The notes beneath the pieces were generated by a model that saw only the letters and a program-made list of their open reading frames with translations, ran no database searches and had not been told where the DNA came from. The position numbers and the translations under genes were made by a program. From NCBI GenBank assembly GCA_002270565.1, contig NQMI01000033.1, positions 1 through 64,000 of the forward strand: DNA of 64,000 bases, written 5' to 3'. This document shows positions 23,589 to 32,976 of the stretch, in pieces. Numbering within the stretch: the first letter of the stretch is position 1; each line of letters starts with the position of its first letter. This stretch comes from Stenocarpella maydis (Eukaryota; Ascomycota; Sordariomycetes; Diaporthales; Diaporthaceae).

Positions 23589-25256
23589 TTATGCCAGCAA
23601 CTCCCTAGCAACCTCGTACGTGTTCATCAGCGCAATACCCTCTTTCCTCCACGTATCCGCCTCTACCCACGGGCCAGCTGTGGCATTCAGTACCATATTC
23701 GTCGGCTCTTGGAGGGTGTATTTGGGCCAGGCTGGTAGCACTAGCAAGTCCACGCTATCCTCCACGTTCCATGAGCTGGGCGGATTCGGGTCGAGGTTAT
23801 GTACAAAGCTGATGTAGGCCACGGCGACGGACCGTGCGATCCTCAAGTCGTTGTCATACGTCGGGCTTGGGCCCAGGAGCCCGGTGATGTTCTGGAAGCT
23901 GAAGGCAACATTATCAAAATGCTGGATCCCGGCGAGTTCCGCCTTGTTCCACAGGCGCGTGTCAAACCTGTACGAATAGACATCCTGCTCCGCCATGCCG
24001 GCATACACCTCGCACATCTTGCGTCTGCCGGAATGCATCACCATATCACCGCCTATCGCGGCGCCCCTGCGCCATGCTAGCCCCTTGGAAGGGAAGACGG
24101 AGCAGTTGTTGATGTAGAGCGGCGGCTGGACGCAAGGGTCATCCGGATATAGCTCCAGAAACTTCCGAATCGTCGGCGGCGACAAGGAATAACCGCGCCA
24201 CCACAAGAAGGCGTTGAAGAGGTCCGCCTCGGTGTCGGGGCCTGCTGGTCCAAATGAGGCGCCTTCGTCGGTATTTGTGCCAGTGAGGAGGGGAACAGCA
24301 TTAAGCCTCCCGTCACGAAGGAGAGTGCTTGGGTAGCCGGTAAGGAAGTTGCCATCAATGAGAGGGTTCCAGACCTGTGACGGTGAAGCGGCAAGGAGCT
24401 TGTCCTGGTCCAGTCCGCGCAGGCATGCGAGCTGGTCCTTCGCGGTGTAGCAGCCTACGGTTCGTGTCAGGTTTTCCACAGGCACGGTGTAGTAAGCCAA
24501 GCCCTGTACCTGGCAGCCTGTTGGACCGCCGCTCTCGAGGATAGCGCCACGGTATAAACCATCGTCACGGCCATCGTGGCTGACCAGGTGGTACGCGATG
24601 CTCTGGGCTCCAGCGCTCTCGCCCCAGACAACCACACGTTCCGGGTCACCGCCAAAGGCAGCTATGTTCTCCTGGACCCATTGCAACGCCAACCTTTGAT
24701 CAACCAAGCCTGCATTGCTGGAACCCTCGGCTACTAACGCGGGTGTCTGCAGGAAGCCCCACATCCCAAGGCGGTAGTTCATATCGACAGCGATCACCGG
24801 CTGTCCCATGTCCTGGCTGACCCTGACGATCCCGCTCAGGTTATACTGCGGATCTGCTGTCGAACCGGCGTAAAGGCCACCGCCATAAATCCAGACCAGG
24901 ACCGGCAGGTTGGTGTGGCCGCCGGCGGGGCGGATGACGTTGACGGTGAGACAGTCCTCGGAAATGTTGAAGCTCGAGCGGTACTGCATGCAGCTGTACC
25001 CGTACCGGGAGGCGTCTCGAACCCCGTCGAAGGATTCATTCAAGCTCTGTGGCCACCTGAACCTTAGATCCCCAAGGGGAGGCTGCGCATAGGGCATACC
25101 GAGAAATAGATCCTGGTCGTAGCCCCGCAGGTAGCGCCCTTGGTAGGTTCCATTTCTGGTCGTTGCGAGAGGTGCGGTGCTGCTGTCGTTCGATAGCGCT
25201 GCACTCGTACCGCACTGGAGTAACAGGGACGCGACAGCAAGCGAGATGGGCCACAT
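23589..25256 (-). CDS. Secreted type-B carboxylesterase/lipase
   Basis: Single-exon gene, 555 residues from the ATG at 25256. That start places a clean signal peptide (MWPISLAVASLLLQCGTSAA) at the N-terminus; an upstream in-frame ATG at 25322 would bury it. The alpha/beta-hydrolase triad is complete: Ser214 in GESAGA, Glu331 in GTNTDEGASF and His446 in GIQHFDN. The oxyanion loop is YGGGLYAG, the N-terminal YAQPPLGDLRFRWPQ motif is present, and the Cys pair around EDCLTVNV is typical. It hydrolyses carboxylic esters outside the cell; the substrate is unknown. Multiple NxS/T sites fit secretion. It lies on the same strand as the subtilase, about 2 kb upstream of it. Confidence 0.93.
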   Translation of the reverse strand: MWPISLAVASLLLQCGTSAALSNDSSTAPLATTRNGTYQGRYLRGYDQDLFLGMPYAQPPLGDLRFRWPQSLNESFDGVRDASRYGYSCMQYRSSFNISEDCLTVNVIRPAGGHTNLPVLVWIYGGGLYAGSTADPQYNLSGIVRVSQDMGQPVIAVDMNYRLGMWGFLQTPALVAEGSSNAGLVDQRLALQWVQENIAAFGGDPERVVVWGESAGAQSIAYHLVSHDGRDDGLYRGAILESGGPTGCQVQGLAYYTVPVENLTRTVGCYTAKDQLACLRGLDQDKLLAASPSQVWNPLIDGNFLTGYPSTLLRDGRLNAVPLLTGTNTDEGASFGPAGPDTEADLFNAFLWWRGYSLSPPTIRKFLELYPDDPCVQPPLYINNCSVFPSKGLAWRRGAAIGGDMVMHSGRRKMCEVYAGMAEQDVYSYRFDTRLWNKAELAGIQHFDNVAFSFQNITGLLGPSPTYDNDLRIARSVAVAYISFVHNLDPNPPSSWNVEDSVDLLVLPAWPKYTLQEPTNMVLNATAGPWVEADTWRKEGIALMNTYEVARELLA

Positions 25257-26396
25257 GGTCGGCGGCTGTCTGTTGCTGAGAGGGAGCCTCCTAAGACCTG
25301 GACCCCTGGCCAAGCCAGCCATCCAGCTGCTGCCGAGACGAACCCCCGTGCCGTCTTATACTGCCTCATTGTCCAGCGTCGCTGGCACATCTGACAGCGA
25401 GGACGGCTTATTGCAGCCATCATTGGAGGGAAATTGTAAGCCGGTGCCATCGTGGGTGTCGTGAGGAATTGGAGACGGGGCAAGGGGCCCGGTCGAAAAA
25501 GCAGTCAGCCATTCTGCGGGGTTGACTGACGAGGTATGGAGGTTCCTGGTGGGAGCAGAAGTCTGGGCAAACAGAACATAACAGGGCCAGCAGGGCAAGG
25601 TGGAACCCAGAAACGGAGAAATGTCAGGAGGACTGAAGAGGACGAACGCGGCCAGCGGCAGAATATCCTGGCGGACCCGCATATAACTCAAGTGAGCTGG
25701 CGATTGGCAGTGCGCCGTGCAGAGTGACAGGCGACAAGGCGACGTTGGAAGAACACAATACCCGGACGGCAGTTATTCTGCGGGGTTGCATGGGCCAGCG
25801 GTTCGTCCCATATCAAGCCTTCCTTTTTCCTTTTCTAGGAGACCCGTCGTCGGCGCCCCAGACTTTTTGACTTTCGGCAGCCAGCGATGGTGGACAAGGG
25901 AATGATCGGAGCAGGGATATAAACTGGGCCAACCGTTGAAATACTTAGTACTTGCAGTCACTCTGGCTGGAATGACTCTCGTCTACATCACCAGCAAAGT
26001 CACAATTCTATCAGTTCCGCACTTCGTATACCACATGGTCCCAAGAGTGCTCCCACTTGAAGCAATACCAGGCAACCTCCCACATTCCACCTCTGATTCT
26101 CAGCTGTGGGAACACCTTGGGGCACCAGCAGGATCTGGCTTCCCAGGCTGTACGCTCGTGCGAACATTGAATGGGGGAAAAAAAGTTACAATAATGAACC
26201 GAGTAGTTAAACCATTGTGATATGAGCGTATAGGTATCTAGATGACGCACGTGTGCAGGAAAAGGTATTTACAACAAACAATTAGAACCACCGCCTAATT
26301 AAATATCCACCAAGTCTTAATAAACACGCTTCGTATGCTCGAATCGGCCGGGTCCAGAATGCTCGCCTTACCAACGCCAACCTCCTGCCAGCTCGT
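25257..26396. other. Intergenic region, no gene seen
   Basis: Promoter of the esterase and 3' side of the FAD monooxygenase. A 94-codon plus-strand ORF (25936-26220) begins with a hydrophobic stretch (VLAVTLAGMTLVYITSKVTI) but has no other support. Confidence 0.4.
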
Positions 26397-27763
26397 CTAT
26401 GCTGCAACTTTGGCCTCCTTTATAGCCAATGTCTGGCCGTTCTTCCAGGGTGTTTTCCCGACTTTGTAGTTGTTCTCGTCTGCAAAGGAAAGCGTGTTTC
26501 CTTGCTTGGCCACCAGGGGGACAAGCAGAAGGTCGAGTAAGGCGCAGTCGCCTCCAATGTAAGGGGTGATATACTGGTCTGCCAGCTTCCACAGCGGGTT
26601 GTCCCATGCTACCACCCGTGTGTAGAGCCCTGAAATGGCATTCATATCCGAGGCATTCTTCCTCCTTATCCCCTGGTAGTCCTCGAACACCTGGTTGAGA
26701 GCCTCGGTGCTCGGCTCTTGGGTCCTGGACAGCAACTTGTGCAGGCCGTTGGTCAGGACTGCGGCCGACTGCCACCCGCTGTTGAGTCCGAGACCGACGT
26801 TCGGCGTCATCTTGTGGACCGTGTCCCCGATCAGCACAGCCCGGTCGCCGAACCAGGTTGGTGCGACGCCTTCCTCGAGCCCGGAGAAATACGACCACGT
26901 GGTCTCAGACCAGATGTCTTTGAACTTGACATGCTCCGAGACACTGAGGTCCTCGACGGTCCTTGCAAACTGCAGCTTCTCCTCCTCCGTGTACCTCTTG
27001 CTCCCTTTTGTGGTCGTCGGCAGGCGCTCGTACACGACAAACATGACCATGTCGGGGCCCGGGATAACCTGGATAGAGGTTTTGTCTCCGTGCATCTCGT
27101 ACAGAGTCTGTGAGTCAAGGCCCTTTGCCCAACTCGAACAGCCGTAGAGCGCTCGGTAACTCGTCGTGAAAGGCTCTGCATTGTTGTCGTCCCCCTTTGC
27201 AATGTGTTTCCTGACTGAGCTGTTGACGCCGTCCGAGCCGACGACGATGGAGCCTTCGTGGACGGTGCCATCCTTGCAGGTTACCTTGACCCCATCTGCT
27301 GTCGTCTCTATCCCAGTCACCTCGACGTTGCTCAGAATGCGCGATTCGTGCTCCGGAAGGGTGTTGTAAAGATACTCGTGCAGTTTGGGCCTGTGGAAAC
27401 ACATCCATGGATGGCCAAGCCTATTGATCCCCGCCGTCAGTTCCAGAAGCCTGTTCCCGGGTCTGTGCCAACTCACGCGACGCCGATTCTCTCCATCATG
27501 TTGCTCTTCTGAAGCACAGATCCGTCTTTCCGCACGTTCTGCTTATACTTGATCCCGCAGTCGATCTCTTCTGCTCCCTTCAGCAATCCGAGCTGGTCCA
27601 GAAGCCTCACGTTGTTTGGCCAAAGAGCCATTGAGGCTCCACCTTTCGGGACAAGAAGATCGCTCCGCTCCAGGACAATGAAATCGATACCTGCCTTGAC
27701 CAGGCAGTGGGCCAGGCCGAGACCCGACAGGCCGCCGCCGACGATGACAACCTTGAAGCCCAT
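26397..27763 (-). CDS. FAD-dependent monooxygenase (PaxM-like)
   Basis: Two exons (27763-27477, 27420-26397) join across a 56-bp intron (GTGAGT, CTGAC branch site, AATAG) to give 436 residues. The N-terminus is the Rossmann dinucleotide site (VVIVGGGLSGLGLAHCLVKA) followed by IDFIVLER. The DG motif is VVGSDGVNSSVR and the GD motif is AVLIGDTVHKMTPNVGLGLN, so all three FAD/NADPH signatures of class A flavoprotein monooxygenases are intact. The FKVVIVGGG...GLAHCL...AGIDFIVLE pattern is close to the fungal secondary-metabolite epoxidase/hydroxylase group that includes PaxM. These add one oxygen to terpenoid, indole or aromatic substrates. No terpene cyclase, PKS or P450 is nearby, so the pathway is unknown. 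The C-terminal region is hydrophobic, suggesting membrane association. Confidence 0.9.
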
Positions 27764-27894
27764 TTTGTCTTCGATTCAGAGGCACGAGTTGGAAAGAAGA
27801 AGTTTGGACGTAGAGCCGACAGGCAAAATCCGCCCCCAAGATCGTGCTGGCATTTGACTTATCTAAGGCTCTTTTCTTTTCTGTTCTGTTCTTG

Positions 27895-27928
<34 letters not shown>

Positions 27929-29186
27929 GACTTAGTCTGGAAGCTGATCAGTGGCGCTCCAGACCGGGACTCCGCCGAAAGCCGGATTTGCAGCCCCCTT
28001 GACGCTGTGGTGGTCCATGATCTCCGGAGAGGAGTCGGTCGTTTAAGCAGACACGTGGGAAGTGGATAGCAGCCTCGGCTTGGCCTGGAACAGGAAACCA
28101 CCTCGCCGGCGAGCGGCGCTTCTGCGGACCAGGTCTCATTCCACCTTTGCATTAAATGTCAGATCTGTGGCAATCTCGCCGTCTGATCCGGCAGCAGGGT
28201 TTGCCTTTTCGTGGGGGGTTCTGAAATCCAACGAGGCAAATTCTCAAGCTTACTATTTCTGGGGAATCATCGACTGGGGCTGGTTTCAGCGCTAACAAAC
28301 TCAGAGGTTCCACCGGCAATCTCACCTGCACTTCAATAGGGGTTGCACGCCCCCTGACGCCATGCACACAACGCTGCGGCAGGGATTCCATAGCATGGAA
28401 AAGGGGGAATTGCATACGAACAGAACCATCAGGCCATCAATCCGATGGGAACGGCACGCTGGTGAGCACGTGGCGATCGAAGACATCTGCTTCGGGGAAT
28501 AATTCAAGGACCCGAGACAAACTCCTATTCACTTCATGGACGCCGGCCGAAACCAACAACACTGCAGATATATTTGGCGGCCTGACAGGGTGGAGTAGAC
28601 AACTGGTCATGATATAAACCCACGCCGGATACGAAAACGCTGAGGCAATTCCAGTCATCTCTGCAATGTGATCGTCCAACATAAAAGCCTCAGCATGTGG
28701 GTAGCAGTATGGACCCAAGAGCTGAGTACCTTGCGACCGAGCCTAATCAGACTGCCTACCTAGGTATGTGTGTGTCCATCTGGAAAACAACAAGGCGCTC
28801 CTTCCAGAGTCCTAGCTATAGGCAAAAAGGCAACAACGATGTCTCCATGTGGGAATACGTCACACGCAACCCCATGAGTGAGCGAGCAGTAATCTATTAC
28901 AGTGCCGTGCCTGTGTGCAGTCAAGATGTCTCCGGCCGCCTCATCTGCCTTTGTCGTGCAAGGAAGGCAGGTTCGTGGGACACCATTCCAAAACAATAAT
29001 ATCCTCTTTGCAAATGATCCTACCTCAAGCCCTTCCATCTTGAACTATAAACAATCACTCAACACCAAGGCCCCTATCCCAAGCAGATTTGTAAACATAC
29101 ACCACACACACCAGACTCATAACTTTTGCGCCCCTAGCCCTTTCACTGTGAACATTGAATTTGCCCGTTTGCTACCAAAGTCCATC
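27764..29186. other. Intergenic region with a T/A homopolymer block
   Basis: Contains a long T run directly followed by an A run (about 27893-27927) 130 bp upstream of the monooxygenase start. No convincing gene; short ORFs on both strands lack domains. Confidence 0.45.
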
Positions 29187-30732
29187 ATGGGCATCAATTC
29201 GGATATCAACAAACTGTCTTCTATGCTATACGATACATCCTTGTCTGATGAAGAGATCGCTGACCCTGGCGAAGGCCCATACATCCCCGGGCTCACATCC
29301 GAGGCTGCCGAGTCTCCCGCGGCAGAGCATCCCCCTGCACCGTCTATCAGTGATCCAGAGCCTTCCTCTGCGCCGTCTATCAGTGATCGTGGGTCTACAG
29401 CGTTATGCAAGGTAGAGCCACTAATCAACGCAAAAGGCGTAAGTAAAACCACGCAGGAACATTAATTCTCCTACAAGATTGCCCTTCCCCCCCCCCCCCC
29501 CCCAAAAAAAAAAGCGCCCGGCCACGGCTTCACAATGCGACAGAGCGCACATCACAAAGCTAAATAGACAATGTGCATTGGCTGAGTGAAAATGACCAGC
29601 GATGCTCTTGCAACTGTTCTCTTCAGGCCATTTACTTGTGGCTGACAACCGCTCTGCAGAGACTCGCTTGGGCAACAAAAACATGGCGCCGGGACGTCAA
29701 GCCAATGCTTCGATACGTAATCAAAGAACTCGGCGAACGAGCCCAAATCAAATATCTGACTTTGGATCAGCCGGAAGACCAATATCTTGGGATCGACCTT
29801 CTAAACGGCGAATTGTTCGACTCTGACGAATATGATTATTGCGAGCCTCTCGAGCTGCAAGGTGGAAACTGGAACCATGCCACAATCAGCTATCTCGGAA
29901 TCTAGCAGTATGATGAGGAAGAAGATGAGGAATTTTTGGATGTCCGGGCAATCGTGTCCGGATACGAGCAGATCACACTCCCAACATTGAGTGAAAAAGC
30001 AACTTGTGCAGACAAACCGAGTGTCGAATGGGTGGAGCTGAAACACCAAGACGTGAAGCTGAGGCGGGACTATGGGGTGGGGAGGAACTTATACAGGGGC
30101 AGGCTGCGTGTGGTGACGCACAAAGATTTTGGGGATGGCGACTTGAAAATGGTCATGTCAGTATCCCTTGCGCTTCAATCCCACTACCCCCCCCCCCGAA
30201 CAAGGCAGACCAAAAGCGTCGACAAGGGAAAGGGAAGGTGATCCTTTCGGGGTCGACCTGGGCCTGAACCTGTAAGATTTTGCTGACTTGAAAGTTGCAC
30301 AGGAAAATCTGGCCGACACCGATGTGCACTAAAGTCGGTCTGGAAAATGAGATGATGCTGTACAGAGCCTGTGATGGTCTGGGGATCACGCCGGAATTCC
30401 TTGGCTACGTAAAGGAGCAGGGCCGGGTGATTGGCTTGTTGACAAAGTACCACCCGGAGGCACACAAGCCGAGAAATGACGAGGACAAGGAGCTGTGCCG
30501 CACGGTCCTGCACACATTGCAGACATTTACGGGTTGGCAGCGAAAGCCAAGGGCGAACCACCGAGACAACTATCTCATAGAAGATGGCAAGGCGCTTCTT
30601 ATCGACCTTGCCAGTGTGTGGCCCCCGGAGGAGGTCTCCAAGAAGGGAAACGACTGGGTACAGAAACATCTTCATGAGGACTTTGACGCATCCTGGGATC
30701 TCCAGTACACCATCAAGCCCGTCAGAAAATAA
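29187..30732 (+). pseudogene. Kinase-like (phosphotransferase-fold) gene, interrupted
   Basis: A three-exon model fits: 29187-29438, 29627-30156, 30303-30732. Exon 1 is a Ser/Pro/Glu-rich leader. Exon 2 ends with a beta-rich N-lobe (DYGVGRNLYRGRLRVV). Exon 3 has MKIWPTP...KVGLENEMMLYRACDG, LGITPEFLGYV, GRVIGLLTKY and a C-lobe NHRDNYLIEDGKALLIDLAS. These correspond to the invariant Lys (KIW), the Glu helix, the hinge, the HxDxxxxN-like loop and the DFG-equivalent of fungal kinase-like/APH-fold proteins. An in-frame TAG at 29903-29905 breaks exon 2 (CAG to TAG is a CpA-to-TpA, RIP-type change). The loop before HRDN (TGWQRKPRAN) also departs from the usual HGD form. The gene is probably dead, or the stop lies in an intron I missed. 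Confidence 0.55.
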
Positions 30733-32932
30733 GGCGCCAGCAGTGGACAACCACGGTGGGCTATGGGAGAATCGAATCACAGTATACTAGTAGGTTAAGG
30801 GCCCAAGCAGAACTAGGTAGAGCTACCCACTACAACAACGTTGCTTCTGACAACTCATATCTCGCATCCAATCTGCAGCTCTTGCTCCAGACGGGGTCAT
30901 CGCAAGACTATATAATCAATGGCCGCTTCGACAAGGGTATGTGATCAAACTCAATTGACAGCCGTCGTCAAAACATGCTCAAGATGATGTCCACCCCACA
31001 TCATTGATGCACACGTCCTACAGTGATTTCCTCGTTTGACAGCGGATGTGAGCCTTCCCGGCCTTCACTAATGTACGTGAAGCCCGATTTCATCCATCCA
31101 GGCCAAGCCTACTCCGTCCTCCCTGTGGCACATCTCCTCAATCTCCCGATAATCCTCGGCTTATCTGACCGCCCTCAGTCTGGAATCGAGCGAAGTCCTG
31201 TAACCAATTTATGCAAGTTAGCTGAATCTGTCTGGCGAATACGAATACAGTGTACCAAACCTAGAAATGCTCTCTAAAGAACACAACTTACGTCTGACGA
31301 AACTCCCAGGGTTCAAGTGATGCCTCCTCCATAAATCTGAGTAGGCCTATGATCTTTCGGACCGCCTTGGTTCTCAGGGGTTGCCCAGGTGGCAGTAATT
31401 GTGGTCATCGCGATGCTCGTTCTTCATTAGGTGATCCAACTCCTTCTCAACTAACCCAGTCTCTGCCGCAAAGAATTCATATTCTTGGATCCAGTGCAGA
31501 TGTCGTAAGAGCATTCGAGACCCCTGTCCCGCCGTGTCTGTTCCTGTCGCTGGTCGCATGACATGTAGTCTTCGTTGTCACCGAACTAAATGATGAGGGT
31601 CTCCTTCCCAGCTCTGGTAGTCCTATCTGGATAGGCGGTCTGCTGATTGTTCTAGATGATGAATACGCTGAATGGGTTGTGCCTGCAGCAGTAGTTGAGA
31701 CAACTCAAGGTTCGAAAGACAGCCGAGCCAGCATTCTCACCATCTTTAGTGATCGCCACAGCGTTGGCGTAATAGGTAGCGCAGAACCAATGCAGGTCGA
31801 TAGAGTAATAGTCACACATTTCGATCGTATTATGCGGATCTTCGCTGCGGATTTCCTCGCGGAGGTTGCCTGGAAGGGTTCCTGACCGTCCAAAAGCCGA
31901 GTGTTTGCGACAGAGCTTCTTGAGGCCGTCCATATCGAAGTCCGTCAAGTGTACTACTGATCAGGACTCTCAGAAAAGGGTTAAGAAGTTTAGCAACAAT
32001 ATCATGGGGCCCTCCACGATGAGTTGGGTGCCTGTTGGTATGCCTACAGTTGCAAATAGGCCTTTACCTAGTTATTCCCCGGGAACTCCAGCATGCTCCC
32101 CATATTCATATTTGCGGCAGACGTGTCAGCTGTGCTGAAAAGGAAAATACAGTGGCGTGTTAGGTTTTGGCAGGTTGAGAGACGTCAATGTTTTATGAAC
32201 CACGGAAGATGGCTCCAGCAGACAGCATGTCTGTTAGAACAGATGGGGGAGGGGGGAGGGCAGGAAACAAGTCATTCCCTCACCACTCACCGCTAAGGAA
32301 GTGATCTCTGGATGAATCACAAATTAGGTAACTCATGGGTTTATCTCCTCATGGCGTAATCATTCTATGCCGTTGGACTGAGTAATTAATAAATCTGTCT
32401 AGGAATAGGAATGATATAATGCCGAGTCTGGAACATATTATGACATGTGGAGGATCGAAAACATGCTGCATATGTTTTCGGGATTTGACGGAAGTTAATA
32501 CAGCTTTGAAAAATTCTATACTAAAGGTAATTCCCAGGTTCCAGTACTTGCCTGTCTAGCCACGGCTGTTGTGGCTGGTCGGGTATGTGGCAGAGTGGAG
32601 ATTGGTTGACGACCTCAAGTGCTCTTAATTCTCCACGGTTCTAAGCAGGCTCAGGGACCATAAACAGCCATCGTAAAAGCTCAAAATTCCAATATCTGTC
32701 AGGAAACAATAAGATCTCTTAATGCAGGTCTATGCAAGTTGTTCATGCAACAACAGATGTGGCACAATCATCATAGCATCACTAGGACTGGTGACGCCAT
32801 GGACATGGCAAATAATCTGGTTAGCAAATGCATAGCGAGTGGAAGCTAGAGCAGAAAATAAAACAAGTATTCCCAAGCTCCGCTAAAGCAGCTCAGAAAT
32901 AGGGCTTAAAGAATGATATTAAAGTGGCAGTA
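30733..32932. other. Unassigned region
   Basis: Mostly without recognisable genes. One minus-strand frame (31652-31948, called separately) reads like protein; another at 31374-31559 (IQEYEFFAAETGLVEKELDH) could be a later exon of the same gene. The last 600 bp before the transposon are AT-rich with nothing decodable. Confidence 0.35.
31652..31948 (-). CDS. Hypothetical protein fragment
   Basis: A 98-codon minus-strand frame beginning MTDFDMDGLKKLCRKHSAFG with balanced, protein-like composition (LHWFCATYYANAVAITKDGE). I do not recognise a family. Codon use and lack of low complexity make it more credible than nearby ORFs. It may be one exon of a gene continuing towards 31374. No start context, signal peptide or domain supports it further. 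Confidence 0.25.
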   Translation of the reverse strand: MTDFDMDGLKKLCRKHSAFGRSGTLPGNLREEIRSEDPHNTIEMCDYYSIDLHWFCATYYANAVAITKDGENAGSAVFRTLSCLNYCCRHNPFSVFII

Positions 32933-32976
32933 AGTCCCCTTACCCACTCACGCACCAACCCCCTTGCGCACCAGCC
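32933..32976 (+). repeat. Left terminal inverted repeat of the Fot1-like element
   Basis: Begins directly after a TA dinucleotide and reads AGTCCCCTTACCCACTCACG, then CACCAACCCCCTTGCGCACC. It matches the reverse complement of the right terminus except for two or three bases. Confidence 0.9.

Noticed and set aside
26368..26898. 176-codon minus-strand ORF
   Set aside because: Out-of-frame shadow of the FAD monooxygenase second exon.
16447..27763. A secondary-metabolite gene cluster (transporter, protease, esterase, FAD monooxygenase)
   Set aside because: No backbone enzyme (PKS, NRPS, terpene cyclase, DMATS) and no pathway regulator is present, so proximity alone does not support a cluster.
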